DNA of 64,000 nt, taken from NCBI GenBank assembly GCA_964653485.1, contig CAZZFF010000006.1:1-64000 (forward strand), in the 5' to 3' direction. The first letter of the stretch is position 1. Every line of letters begins with the position of its first letter. The translations under genes and the position numbers were made by a program. The DNA comes from CAVQND01 sp964653485 (GTDB lineage: Bacteria > Verrucomicrobiota > Verrucomicrobiia > Limisphaerales > UBA8199). Below, one piece after another: positions 1-9,063 of this stretch. The notes beneath the pieces are model-generated. The model saw nothing but the letters and a program-made list of their open reading frames with translations. It did no database searches and was not told the origin of the DNA.

Positions 1-97
1 CGGTATTGTCTTTCATGCCCTTGCGTTGGACGACTTGCTCAGGCGCCGGGGCAGGGGGTCGTGGCGCCGGATCTGCGGGGCCTTTCATAAATTAGAC

Positions 98-125
98 TTG
101 ACTTTTTCTCGCGCGTGGGCATTAT
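98..125 (+). promoter_or_regulatory. candidate promoter of the response regulator
   Basis: TTGACT at 98-103 and CATTAT at 120-125 are separated by 16 bp, a reasonable sigma-70 spacing. The site lies about 115 bp upstream of the preferred response-regulator start. It is weak evidence based on hexamers alone. The remaining sequence from 1 to 241 shows nothing else recognisable. Confidence 0.3.
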
Positions 126-241
126 TCTCCCTACACGCTCCGAGGCTCTGCTGGTGGGAACAGAGCACAAGCTGTTTTTACCGGAACCGGGCGCCCTTGG
201 AAAGACTAATTGTCGGACCGCCAGTCGGAAATTCTTGCTGT

Positions 242-682
242 ATGGCCAGAAACTGCATCTTACAGGTTGAAGACGAAGAAGCCGATGTGTTGCTGCTTCG
301 CTACGCGTTCGATCGAGCCGGCATCGGGGACACCGTGCAGGTGGCGCCCTGCGGCAAGGAGGCGGTGGACTACCTGTCCGGCGTTGGCCGGTTCGCTGAC
401 CGGGAGAAATACCCGTTGCCGAACCTGGTGCTGCTGGATTTGAAACTGCCGGACAGGGACGGATTGGACGTCTTGAAGTGGATGCGGGAGACATCGGAAC
501 TGAAGCGGACAGTGGTGATTGCTTTAACGTCCTCGAACCATGCCGCTGACATCGAACGGGCTTATGAATGCGGGATAAACTCGTACGTCGTCAAAGCGGC
601 GGATAATCAGAAACGGCTCGAATTCGCCCGGCATCTTAAAGGCTGGTGGCTGGAGATGAACCGCTTCCCCGGCCATGCCTAA
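242..682 (+). CDS. single-domain response regulator (receiver, Rcp1-like)
   Basis: A 146-residue receiver domain with no output domain, so it probably relays phosphate or binds a partner protein. The acidic pocket is E10/D11, the phosphoacceptor is D66 in LLDLKLP, the switch threonine is T96 and the conserved lysine is K118. The frame is open upstream to 26, but the extra 72 residues do not look like protein. ATG at 242 starts directly before the first receiver strand (CILQVED), so it is preferred, although no Shine-Dalgarno is visible. The long loop between helix 2 and strand 3 (SGVGRFADREKYPLP) is typical of the Rcp1/phytochrome-associated subgroup. No histidine kinase lies nearby, so it is an orphan here. 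Confidence 0.85.
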   Translation: MARNCILQVEDEEADVLLLRYAFDRAGIGDTVQVAPCGKEAVDYLSGVGRFADREKYPLPNLVLLDLKLPDRDGLDVLKWMRETSELKRTVVIALTSSNHAADIERAYECGINSYVVKAADNQKRLEFARHLKGWWLEMNRFPGHA

Positions 683-760
683 GGGCTGTCCCCGGCAATC
701 CGAACTCACCCGCTATTTGAGGCTGTTCGGCCCGGAGGGTTCCGGCTAACGTCGGGCGCG

Positions 761-2617
761 ATGAGACAAGAACTCTTGACGTTGATTCTCGGTGCGTTGC
801 TCGGCGCTTGTTTCTCTGGCCAGGCGGCCGGTTCGAGGAGGGCCATTCCGCGGCCGTTCCCCTCGCATCCGGGCAACGTGTTTGTTGCCGGGGAACCGGT
901 CATCGTTGCGGCGCCCCCCGGCGAGGACGGGACTTGGCGAGCGGAGGATTACGACGGTAAGACAGTGCTCCGCGGGCCGGTGAAGGAGGGCCGCGCTGAG
1001 TTGGGGGTGCTGGCCGCGGGATATTACGAAGTGGTTCGTGGCACAGCCCATGTCTCCGTGGGGGTGTTGGCGAAACTGCGGGCCCCGACGCCGCCGAATT
1101 CACCCATCGGAGCGGACGTGGCAATGGGCTGGCTGGTTTCGCGCGACCAGATGGAGAGTGTGGCGAATTTGTGCGCGCTGGCGGGGTTGAACCGCGTCAG
1201 GGACCGGATGGATTGGGGGGAGATGGAGCCGGAACGAGGGGGGTTCGCGCCGACGAATCGTTACGATTACCCGGTCCAAGTCCAGGCCGGCGCCGGGTTG
1301 CAGGTCCTCCAAGTCTGCCATAATTCTCCGGCTTGGGCCAATCCCAAACGGAAACGGTTTCCGCTCGATCTCCGCGATGCCTACGCGTTCCACCGCGCCC
1401 TGGCCTCCCGCTGGCAGGGCAAGGTGGCCGCATTCGAGCCGTGGAACGAGGCGGACATCGATATGTTCGGCGGCCATACCGGCAGCGAGATGGCCTCGCT
1501 TCAGAAGGCCGCCTGGCTCGGCCTCAAGGCGGGCAACCCGAACGTGACCGCCTGTTTGAACGTCTTCGCTCTGCACCGCCAGACCACTCTCCAGGACTTT
1601 CAGGACAACCAGGCCTGGCCGTCCTTTGACACCTTCAACCTCCATCACTACGAGCCGTTCGCCGCTTATCCCTCGCTCTACGCGGATTTCCGTGCTGTTT
1701 CCGCCGGACGCCCCCTCTGGGTGACGGAGTGCAGCGTGCCGGTGAAGTGGCAAGGGGACCCGCGCCTGCAGGAGCCGAGCCCCGAGGACGCCAGGCTCCA
1801 GAGCCGGCGTGTGCCTATCACTTACGCGCTGGCCATCCATGAGGGCGCGGAGGCGGTCTTTTATTTCATCCTGCCCCATTTCGTCGAGGGCCAGACCCAG
1901 TTTGGCCTGCTCCGCAAGGACCTGACCCCGCGCCCGGCATTCCTCGCGCTGGCCGCCGCCGGACGGCTGCTGGCCTCGGCCCGCCCGCTGGGCCGGGTCC
2001 AAGCGGACGATCCCGCCGTGCGTGCTTATCTCTTCAATGCCAGACCCGACGGGCGGCGCGCCCAAGTGCTCGTAGCCTGGTCCGAAGAAGAACGGACCTT
2101 CGCGCTGCCGCAGGCGCCGAAGGCCATTTTTGATCACTTGGGCCGCCCGCTCGAGGTTTCGGGAGGGAAATTGACCCTGGGCCCGGCGCCGCGGTTCATC
2201 GTTCTCCGGGACGGGACGCCCCTTTCGCTGACGCCGCCTCCGGCCCGTCCACCTGTGCTGCCCGGCCGTCCTTCTCCCGTGGTGCTTCAGGCCGTGCTGC
2301 CGGAGTCCGGCATCGCATTGGACGAATCAGCTTATCGGCTCTCCGCCGGCCAACCGAACGACGTTCCGATCTTCGCGTACAACTTCAGCGACAAGCCGGC
2401 GCATGGCCGTCTTGTGGCCGCCGTCCCGGACCGGTGGCAAGCCGAACTGCCTCAGGAGGTGACCATTGCTCCGGGAGAACGCAAAGAACTGTTGTTGCGC
2501 CTGACTGGCCTCACCGGCTCCCAGGCGGCCAAGGTCCGCATCACCGGCGACTTCGGCCCGGCGGGCAGCGCCGTGCTTTCCTTGCGGTTCCAAATCCCCG
2601 CCAAAGCCCGAGACTGA
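761..2617 (+). CDS. secreted glycoside hydrolase-like TIM-barrel protein
   Basis: 618 residues with an N-terminal hydrophobic signal segment (LLTLILGALLGACFSGQAAG) and probable export. A beta-sandwich-like stretch leads into a (beta/alpha)8 barrel. FEPWNEAD places a candidate acid/base at E230 and WVTECSVPVKW a candidate nucleophile at E323, the NE...E arrangement of clan A glycosidases (GH39/GH5-like). The C-terminal part (about 430-618) looks like beta-rich accessory domains. Substrate cannot be told from sequence. It stands alone, with the next genes on the opposite strand. Confidence 0.65.
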   Translation: MRQELLTLILGALLGACFSGQAAGSRRAIPRPFPSHPGNVFVAGEPVIVAAPPGEDGTWRAEDYDGKTVLRGPVKEGRAELGVLAAGYYEVVRGTAHVSVGVLAKLRAPTPPNSPIGADVAMGWLVSRDQMESVANLCALAGLNRVRDRMDWGEMEPERGGFAPTNRYDYPVQVQAGAGLQVLQVCHNSPAWANPKRKRFPLDLRDAYAFHRALASRWQGKVAAFEPWNEADIDMFGGHTGSEMASLQKAAWLGLKAGNPNVTACLNVFALHRQTTLQDFQDNQAWPSFDTFNLHHYEPFAAYPSLYADFRAVSAGRPLWVTECSVPVKWQGDPRLQEPSPEDARLQSRRVPITYALAIHEGAEAVFYFILPHFVEGQTQFGLLRKDLTPRPAFLALAAAGRLLASARPLGRVQADDPAVRAYLFNARPDGRRAQVLVAWSEEERTFALPQAPKAIFDHLGRPLEVSGGKLTLGPAPRFIVLRDGTPLSLTPPPARPPVLPGRPSPVVLQAVLPESGIALDESAYRLSAGQPNDVPIFAYNFSDKPAHGRLVAAVPDRWQAELPQEVTIAPGERKELLLRLTGLTGSQAAKVRITGDFGPAGSAVLSLRFQIPAKARD

Positions 2618-2695
2618 GGCCCTTATGGGAGCGTCGGAGAGTGGAGCGCGTGACAACGCCGCAATGCCCGGGCAATCTCGCGCTCCCGCCGCCAG

Positions 2696-3643
2696 CTATT
2701 CCGGGCTGCGCAGGGCTGTCAGCGCGTCCAGGAAATCCGCAGGATGGGGCGCCTCGAAGCTCACGCGCCGGCCGGTCCTGGGATGGATGAACGAGAGTTG
2801 AAAGGCATGGAGCATCTGGCGCGGGGCCTCGTAGCCCGTCAACTCGGTTAGCCGCTGGTTCTGCCGGTCGCCGTACGTCGCGTCGCCCACAAGCGGAAAC
2901 CCAAGGAATTGGAAATGCACCCGGATTTGGTGAGTTCGTCCCGTGTGCAAGGCTGCCTCGATGAACGTGGCGCCGCGCAACCTCTCAAGCACCCGGTAGG
3001 TCGTCCGCGCCTCACGCCCGAACTCGTCATCCACCGCCATCCGCTTGCGGTGCGTGGGGTGCCGCGCGATGGCCGCGCGGATTTCCCCCTGCTCGCGCGG
3101 CAATTCCCCGCAGACAATCCCATGGTAACATTTCTCCACCTTCCGGCTGGCGAACTGGGAGGCAAGGGCGATATGGGTGGAGTCCGTCTTGGCCACGACC
3201 AGGCACCCGCTGGTCCCTCGGTCGAGGCGGTGGACGATGCCGGGCCGGGCGACTCCGCCGATGCCGCTTAATTGTCCGGCGCAATGGTGGAGCAGGGCAT
3301 TGACCAGCGTGTGCTCCTCGTGTCCCGCGGCGGGATGGACCACCAGCCCGGCCGGCTTGTTGAGCACCACCAGCGCCTCATCTTCGTAGAGAATGTTCAG
3401 CGGCATCTCCTCGGGCTGGGCCTCGGCAGGCCGCGCTTCGGGCCAATGCACCTCCACCTCTTCCCCGGCGCGCGGCGAGTGGGTCGGCTTGATGGTGCGG
3501 CCATTGACCCGGATATGGCCCTCTTCAATGAGCCGCTGGAGCGCGCCCCGCGAGACCGCCGGAAAGCGCCGCCGCAGGTAGGTGTCCAGCCGCTCTGACG
3601 GGAGAGATTTTTCGATGATGAGGATTTCCGAGCGGGGAGACAT
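2696..3643 (-). CDS. rluD: 23S rRNA pseudouridine synthase, RluD family
   Basis: 315 residues. An N-terminal S4 RNA-binding domain (RLDTYLRRRFPAVSRGALQRLIEEGHIRVNG) is followed by a RluA/RluD catalytic domain with the motif HRLDRGTSG and catalytic Asp D141. The family makes pseudouridines in helix 69 of 23S rRNA. The frame is open upstream to 3745, but ATG at 3643 overlaps the lspA stop (TAATG), so this start implies translational coupling. lspA-rluD is a common bacterial gene order. Confidence 0.9.
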   Translation of the reverse strand: MSPRSEILIIEKSLPSERLDTYLRRRFPAVSRGALQRLIEEGHIRVNGRTIKPTHSPRAGEEVEVHWPEARPAEAQPEEMPLNILYEDEALVVLNKPAGLVVHPAAGHEEHTLVNALLHHCAGQLSGIGGVARPGIVHRLDRGTSGCLVVAKTDSTHIALASQFASRKVEKCYHGIVCGELPREQGEIRAAIARHPTHRKRMAVDDEFGREARTTYRVLERLRGATFIEAALHTGRTHQIRVHFQFLGFPLVGDATYGDRQNQRLTELTGYEAPRQMLHAFQLSFIHPRTGRRVSFEAPHPADFLDALTALRSPE

Positions 3644-4227
3644 TATCTCGGGGCGGCGGCCCCGGCCTCGGTGCTCGGCCCGGTTCCCTTGGCCCCGCGC
3701 TCGCCTTTCCAGGTGACAAGAAACATCAACCCCACACCGGTGCATATCGCGCTGTCGGCCACGTTGAACGCGGGGAAACCAATCTCCTTGCCCCCTCGCT
3801 GCTCAATGTAGAAGTAGATGAAATCGATCACGTGTCTCACCGTCACCCGGTCCACGAGGTTGCCGATGATTCCGCCGAAAATAAGGCCAAGCGCAACCTG
3901 GCCCAGCAGCGTGTGGGCGTCAAAGTGGTGCCGGCTCAGGAATAGGACTACCAGCGCGACCACCGCGACCAGCGCCAGCAGCGCGTTGCGCCCGCGGAAC
4001 AGACTCCAGGCCGCCCCCGTGTTGCCCCAGTATACGAATCGGAAGAAGCCGTCGATGACGACTTTCTCCTGCCCGCCGCTCAAATGCCGCAGCACGATCT
4101 GCTTGGTGATCTGGTCCAGCACCACCACCGCCAGGGCGATCAAGCCTATCCGGCGATTCGATGCCTGCAGAACGACATCAAACGCTCTCTTTTCCACGTT
4201 ACCTGCCCATTTACTCGACGCGTCCAT
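3643..4227 (-). CDS. lspA: prolipoprotein signal peptidase II
   Basis: 194 residues with four hydrophobic segments. This is the inner-membrane aspartyl protease that cleaves prolipoprotein signal peptides. The two catalytic aspartates are D126 in GNLVDRV and D158 in FNVADSAI, and both family motifs are intact. The frame stays open to 5382, but that extension runs antisense to the peptide transporter and is composed of low-complexity shadow sequence. ATG at 4227 is chosen because it gives the normal family length. The C-terminal tail after the last helix is slightly long. Lipobox-bearing clients in the window include the proteins at 12427 and 18542. Confidence 0.93.
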   Translation of the reverse strand: MDASSKWAGNVEKRAFDVVLQASNRRIGLIALAVVVLDQITKQIVLRHLSGGQEKVVIDGFFRFVYWGNTGAAWSLFRGRNALLALVAVVALVVLFLSRHHFDAHTLLGQVALGLIFGGIIGNLVDRVTVRHVIDFIYFYIEQRGGKEIGFPAFNVADSAICTGVGLMFLVTWKGERGAKGTGPSTEAGAAAPR

Positions 4228-4317
4228 AAAAAACAACCTTATTTTGGACTGTCTGATGAGGGTTCGGCTGGACACCGAAGGCGGATTGCCGTACACCCTC
4301 CAAAAGACCAGCACTCT

Positions 4318-6003
4318 ATGAGCGCCAAAGCACAGGCCGCCGGACGGCCGACCGAAGGACAAGCGGCCGCCAATCGGTGGCCCTCGCCGATCAAGTTCAT
4401 AATCGGGAACGAAGCGTGCGAGCGTTTCAGCTATTATGGGATTCGAAGCATCCTGGCGCTCTACATCAGCAAGGTGTTGTTCCAGGGACTGCCCGAGGGT
4501 GCGGCCCGCGACAGGGCCACCGAGATTATCCACCTGTTCATTTTCGCCAACTACTTCACGCCGCTGCTGGGGGCCTGGCTGAGCGATAAGCTGTGGGGCC
4601 GTTACCATACCATCTTGTATGTTTCCTTGGTTTATTGCCTCGGGAATTTGACCTTGGCCTTCGGGGTCGGTTCGGTTTGGGGGCTTTATATCGGCCTGGG
4701 GTTGGTCGCGCTCGGTTCGGGCGGCATCAAGCCCTGCGTTTCGGCCTTTTGCGGGGATCAGTTCAGGCCGGAGCAAAGCGGTCTGCTGCAGAAGGCCTAT
4801 GGCCTGTTCTACTGGTCCATCAACTTCGGCTCCTTCTTCTCGTTCCTGGTCATTCCATGGCTCAAAGACGATTGGGGCTACCGGGTGGCCTTCGGTGTTC
4901 CGGGCCTGCTCATGTTGGTAGCCACGCTCATCTTCTGGGTCGGACGCAAACAATACACGCGGTGTCCAGCCCCGGGCGACCCCGGGTGGTACAAGAAAGT
5001 CCTTTTTGCCGCCGGGGTTGCGGCCCTGTTCTACGCGGGAGTTTGGACCCGACGGCAATGGGTCGATCACGGCCTCCTGCACGGCCGTTGGGCGACCGCT
5101 GCCGGCCTTGCAGTGTTCTTGCTCCCGCTGGCCGTCATCTCGGCGGCTGGCACTCGGCGCTTGCACCGGAGGCTGGCGCTGACCCGCGAGAAGCAAGCCG
5201 GCGGCTTCATGGTTGTGACCTGGTACGCGCTGACACGGTTTTTCACGAGGAAGACCGGGCAGCGGTTTTGGGACACGGCACGCGAGAAGTTCGTCGAGTC
5301 TTCCGTCGATGCGGCGGCGACCGTGCCGCCCATCCTGTCGGTTTTTGCGCCGCTGTGCATTTTCTGGGCCTTGTTTGATCAAACCACCTCGACGTGGGTG
5401 ATGCAGGGCAGCAAGATGACTGCGCTGAAGGTCTTGGGCGGCTTCGAGATCGGCGCGGAGCAGATGCAGTCCATGAACCCGGCCCTCGTGATGATCCTCG
5501 TGCCCGTGATGCTGTGGCTGTATCCCCGGATCGAGAAGCTGACGGGCATGCGGGTATCGCCCCTGCGGCGGATGGGGGCGGGCCTGGTGCTCGGGGCGCT
5601 GGCTTACGTGGTCGTGGGTCTCTTGCAGACGCGGGTGGACATGGGGGTGAAGCTATCCGTGCTATGGCAGACGCTGCCCTACTTCATGCTCACGACCGGC
5701 GAGGTGTTGCTCTCGACCACCGGGCTCGAGTTCGCCTTCACCCAGGCCGCCGCGGAATTGAAGAGCACGATAATGAGTTTCTGGCTATTGACCGTCGCCT
5801 TCGGCAACCTCATGGTGCCCCTCATCACCCGCCTCAAGGCCTGGATCATCCACACGGGCGACACGGGCGACAGCGTTTCGGTCAATTCGTCGACCTTCTA
5901 TCTCTATGCCGGGCTGACGTTGGGCGTCGCGATTATCTTCATGCTCATCGCCCTATGCTACAAGGAGCGCGAGCTGGAATTGACCAGCGCCCGGAAGGAG
6001 TGA
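4318..6003 (+). CDS. POT/PTR family proton-dependent oligopeptide transporter
   Basis: 561 residues and about 12-14 hydrophobic helices. The first helix contains the POT signature NEACERFSYYGIR (ExxER), which is needed for proton coupling. The loop GAWLSDKLWGRYHTI is the MFS motif. It imports di- or tripeptides. The frame opens at 4084, but the first plausible start after the divergent lspA is ATG at 4318. It lies 90 bp from lspA, so the two share a short divergent promoter region. A peptide importer fits the exported peptidases elsewhere in this window. Confidence 0.9.
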   Translation: MSAKAQAAGRPTEGQAAANRWPSPIKFIIGNEACERFSYYGIRSILALYISKVLFQGLPEGAARDRATEIIHLFIFANYFTPLLGAWLSDKLWGRYHTILYVSLVYCLGNLTLAFGVGSVWGLYIGLGLVALGSGGIKPCVSAFCGDQFRPEQSGLLQKAYGLFYWSINFGSFFSFLVIPWLKDDWGYRVAFGVPGLLMLVATLIFWVGRKQYTRCPAPGDPGWYKKVLFAAGVAALFYAGVWTRRQWVDHGLLHGRWATAAGLAVFLLPLAVISAAGTRRLHRRLALTREKQAGGFMVVTWYALTRFFTRKTGQRFWDTAREKFVESSVDAAATVPPILSVFAPLCIFWALFDQTTSTWVMQGSKMTALKVLGGFEIGAEQMQSMNPALVMILVPVMLWLYPRIEKLTGMRVSPLRRMGAGLVLGALAYVVVGLLQTRVDMGVKLSVLWQTLPYFMLTTGEVLLSTTGLEFAFTQAAAELKSTIMSFWLLTVAFGNLMVPLITRLKAWIIHTGDTGDSVSVNSSTFYLYAGLTLGVAIIFMLIALCYKERELELTSARKE

Positions 6004-6171
6004 ACGGACGAACGCCCAAAGGACCCTGAGCGTCCGCCCCACCCCGTAGCGGCCTCTCCGAAGAGCGCCGCCTTTCCCCGCGAGCACGCACGCCGCGCTG
6101 TCTCGCCCTGGGCCTCCAAGACCGGAGTGCGGCGCTCCGACGAGGCGTCACTACGCCCGCAGCATTCAAAC

Positions 6172-6199
6172 TTGACTTCCTTACTCGTTTCCTTACTCT
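6172..6199 (+). promoter_or_regulatory. candidate promoter of the VapBC-like pair
   Basis: TTGACT at 6172-6177 and TACTCT at 6194-6199, with 16 bp between them, lie only a few bases upstream of the ATG at 6204. A transcript from here would have almost no leader. The call rests on hexamer similarity and position only. Confidence 0.3.
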
Positions 6200-6203
6200 T
6201 GTA

Positions 6204-6464
6204 ATGATGAAAGCGACTGTGACAAGCAAGGGCCAGATCACCATCCCGTTGGCTATCCGGCGCCGGCTCAAGCTCCACGCAGGCACGGTGCTCGAGTTCG
6301 ACGAGCGGGCGGATTGTCTCAAGGCGGCTAAAGCGGTCGATCCGGAACGTATGCGCGCGGCCATCGGAATCGGGAAAGACGAACTGGCAGGCCGAACCGC
6401 CCTCCAGTGGTTGGAGGAATTGCGTGGACCCGTGGAGCTGCCTGCGCTACCCCGCCGTAAATGA
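6204..6464 (+). CDS. AbrB/SpoVT-type antitoxin (VapB-like)
   Basis: 86 residues. The N-terminus (MKATVTSKGQITIPLAIRRR) is a textbook swapped-hairpin AbrB DNA-binding domain, here followed by a short tail that would bind the toxin. Its last codons overlap the PIN-domain gene (ATGA, 6461-6464), which implies coupled translation. Antitoxins of this class usually repress their own promoter. A second ATG at 6207 is equally possible as start. Confidence 0.85.
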   Translation: MMKATVTSKGQITIPLAIRRRLKLHAGTVLEFDERADCLKAAKAVDPERMRAAIGIGKDELAGRTALQWLEELRGPVELPALPRRK

Positions 6465-6868
6465 CCACCGCGGTCGATACGTCGGTGCTGATTTCAATCG
6501 CGAAAGGCGAGGCTGACGCGGCCGCTTGGGTCGGTGTCTTGGCCGCGGCCTCGAACGAAGGGGACTTGGTGATCTGTGATGTCGTGGCGGCTGAGTTTTT
6601 TGCGCTGCTGCTCGATCAGGGGAGATTCCGGGAAAGTCTTTCCGCGCTGGCAATTTCATTCAGTTCGAGCTCGCTGGAGTCGGCCCAATTGGCCGGCTCC
6701 ATTTTCAAGGGCTATCGTCGCGAGGGCGGTCCCAGGGAACATCTCATTCCGGATTTCCTGATCGGTGCTCACGCTCAGACCCACGCCGATCGCATTGCCG
6801 CTGTCGACCGTGGCTATCTACGACGTTACTTCCCGCGGCTGCGGGTGCTCAAGCCCGGCCCGCCTTGA
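6461..6868 (+). CDS. PIN-domain ribonuclease toxin (VapC-like)
   Basis: 135 residues. PIN-domain acidic residues are visible: D6 in AVDTSVL, E45 in VVAAEFFALL, D98 in IPDFLIGAHA and D116 in IAAVDRGYL. These form the metal site of VapC endoribonucleases, which cleave tRNA or rRNA. The gene overlaps the upstream AbrB-type antitoxin by four bases. All acidic residues are kept, so the toxin is probably active. Confidence 0.85.
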   Translation: MTTAVDTSVLISIAKGEADAAAWVGVLAAASNEGDLVICDVVAAEFFALLLDQGRFRESLSALAISFSSSSLESAQLAGSIFKGYRREGGPREHLIPDFLIGAHAQTHADRIAAVDRGYLRRYFPRLRVLKPGPP

Positions 6869-7006
6869 CTTGCCTGGCCAGAAAGGGCGCAATTCAAGCG
6901 GTGGGGAGATCGACGGAAGAACCGCAGCCGCGCGGTGTCCTTGTGAAACCTTATCGCTCCTCTTCATTGCTTGAGTCGGAGAGGGCCGCCGGATACGCTG
7001 GACTTT

Positions 7007-8962
7007 ATGAAGCTCGATGCTCCGCCTGCGGGGCCGAAGCGGGCGCGATCCCGTTACGGTTTCGCGGCATTCTGTCTGCTGTCGCTCCTGGCCGGGTGGC
7101 TGGGGCTGAGGCTGGTGTTGCTGTGCGCGTTCAAGCCGGCGGGACTGAGGCCGACGGAGGCCGTGCTGGCGCTGTTAAGCGGGTTCCACCGGGACCTCTT
7201 TGCCGCGGTGGTTGAGTTGATTCCGCTCCTCTGCTGGCTGGCCCTGGTTTCGAACCGGCAGTTCGCCGCCCGCTGGCATCGGCTCCTGTTCCTCGGGGCC
7301 GGTTTCACATTCTGGTTCGCGCAGATTTTCCTGCTGTTCACCGAGTTCTTTTTTTTCGATGAATTCAAGTCGCGCTTCAACACCGTGGCGGTGGATTACC
7401 TGGAGAACCCCAGGGAGGTCCTCGTCAACATCTGGGAATCCTATCATGTCGTGCTCTTTCTGCTGGCCTGCCTTGGGCTGACGCTGCTGTGGATGTGGGT
7501 TGCCCGGCGGTTGTTTGGCGGAATGTGGGAGGCGCCGGTTTCTCGCAAGAGCCGGGTGCTCTACCTGGCTGGGGCGGCGGCCCTGGCGGCGGTGCTCGTC
7601 CCGTCCATCAACATCAGGGGCGCCCGCGTGGGCAATGACCGCACGGTCAACGAGGTCGCCAACAATGGCGCGCTCTCGTTCTTCGCGGCTGCCTGGACGC
7701 ATCACATGGACTTTGCCGATTTTTACAGGACGATGCCCCTGGACGACGCCTATGGACGGGCGCGCCGGCTCATGGCCGCGCCGGGCGCTTCGTTCGAGGC
7801 CGACGGCCGCTCGATCCGGCGCCGAGTGGCCGGCAATCCCGCCCGTCCGAGACTGAACGTAGTCATCCTCCTGGAGGAAAGTCTCGGCTCGGAGTTCTGG
7901 GGCAGCCTGGGCCGCCGCCACACCCTGACGCCCGAGATGGACAAACTGGCCGCAGAGGAGGGGATTCTTTTTACCAACATCTATGCCTGCGGCAACCGCA
8001 CGGTGCGCGGCATGGAAGGCGTGCTCTCGTCGTTCCCGCCCCTGCCGGGCGGCTCGATTGTCAAACAAGACCTCTCGGACAACGTCGAGACGACGGCGCG
8101 CGTGCTCAAGCGGGACGGCTACTCCACTCTCTTCCTTTACGGCGGGCGCGGCTTGTTCGACAGCATGCGCTCCTACGCGGTGCGCAACGGGTATGACCGA
8201 TTCATCGAACAGAAGCACTTCGCGCATCCGACCTTCACGACGATCTGGGGCGTGTGCGACGAGGACATCTTCGCGCGGACCATCGAGGAATGCCGCGCGC
8301 TGGCCGGTGCAGGCAAACCGTTCTTTGCCACGGCGCTCTCGGTTTCCAACCACAAACCTTACGCCTATCCCAAGGGGAGGATCCCCGAAGACCCCGGCCG
8401 CCGAAAGCGGGAGTACGCCGTGAAATACTCCGATTTCGCCCTGGGCCAGTTCTTCCGGGCGGCGCGCAAAGAGGCCTTTTGGACAAACACGGTCTTTGTT
8501 GTTGTGGCCGATCATGGGGCGCGAGTTTATGGCGAGCAGAGCATTCCCATCCATTCCTACGAAATCCCGGTGCTCATCGTCGGACCCGCGGTGGTCAAGG
8601 CCCCCCGCCGCATCGGCCAACTGGGCAGTTCCCTCGATGTCTCTCCGACCGTTCTCGGCCTGATTGGGCGGCCCTACGAGACAATGTTCTTCGGTCAGGA
8701 CCTCCTGCGCAGCGATCCCGAAGCCGGGCGCGCCCTGCTCAATCATAATCGCGACATCGGCCTGCTGGCTCGGGACCGGCTCGCCGTCCTGGGGTTGTTG
8801 CAAACGGTGGAGTTCTACGCCGGCGACCCCAAGAGAGTGGACATGAAGCTGGTGTCCAACCCCACGGAGGCCGACCGGGAATTGGAGCGGGATGCCATCG
8901 CCCTCTACCAGGTCGCGGACGATCTTTACTCCCACCGGCGCTACCGGATCGATGGGGAATGA
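7007..8962 (+). CDS. membrane sulfatase / LtaS-type phosphoglycerol transferase
   Basis: 651 residues. About five N-terminal transmembrane helices (to about residue 210) are followed by an extracytoplasmic sulfatase-fold domain. E290 in VILLEESLGSEFWG and T332 in CGNRTVRGMEG match the metal-binding Glu and nucleophile Thr of LtaS-like enzymes, and VADHGARV supplies the later metal-site Asp/His. In Gram-negative relatives such enzymes add phosphoglycerol or phosphoethanolamine to envelope glycans. The longest frame begins with TTG at 6971, but ATG at 7007 is preferred. Confidence 0.8.
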   Translation: MKLDAPPAGPKRARSRYGFAAFCLLSLLAGWLGLRLVLLCAFKPAGLRPTEAVLALLSGFHRDLFAAVVELIPLLCWLALVSNRQFAARWHRLLFLGAGFTFWFAQIFLLFTEFFFFDEFKSRFNTVAVDYLENPREVLVNIWESYHVVLFLLACLGLTLLWMWVARRLFGGMWEAPVSRKSRVLYLAGAAALAAVLVPSINIRGARVGNDRTVNEVANNGALSFFAAAWTHHMDFADFYRTMPLDDAYGRARRLMAAPGASFEADGRSIRRRVAGNPARPRLNVVILLEESLGSEFWGSLGRRHTLTPEMDKLAAEEGILFTNIYACGNRTVRGMEGVLSSFPPLPGGSIVKQDLSDNVETTARVLKRDGYSTLFLYGGRGLFDSMRSYAVRNGYDRFIEQKHFAHPTFTTIWGVCDEDIFARTIEECRALAGAGKPFFATALSVSNHKPYAYPKGRIPEDPGRRKREYAVKYSDFALGQFFRAARKEAFWTNTVFVVVADHGARVYGEQSIPIHSYEIPVLIVGPAVVKAPRRIGQLGSSLDVSPTVLGLIGRPYETMFFGQDLLRSDPEAGRALLNHNRDIGLLARDRLAVLGLLQTVEFYAGDPKRVDMKLVSNPTEADRELERDAIALYQVADDLYSHRRYRIDGE

Positions 8963-9063
8963 AATCCGCGGCCGGTCGCGCGAGTTGGAACGTCTTGGCA
9001 GGGAACCGGAGGTCTGCTACGCTCGGGTCCGTGAATATGCCAACGACAAATCGACGCGCGACA

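Noticed and set aside
4228..5382. N-terminal extension of lspA
   Set aside because: It runs antisense to the POT transporter, and LspA family length fits ATG 4227.
7175..8935. 586-codon antisense frame opposite the LtaS-type gene
   Set aside because: Same reason: composition-driven shadow of a clear coding gene.
8959..9063. Upstream ATG for L-fucose isomerase overlapping the previous stop
   Set aside because: The coupling geometry is attractive, but the added 35 residues are unlike the family, which begins near 9064.
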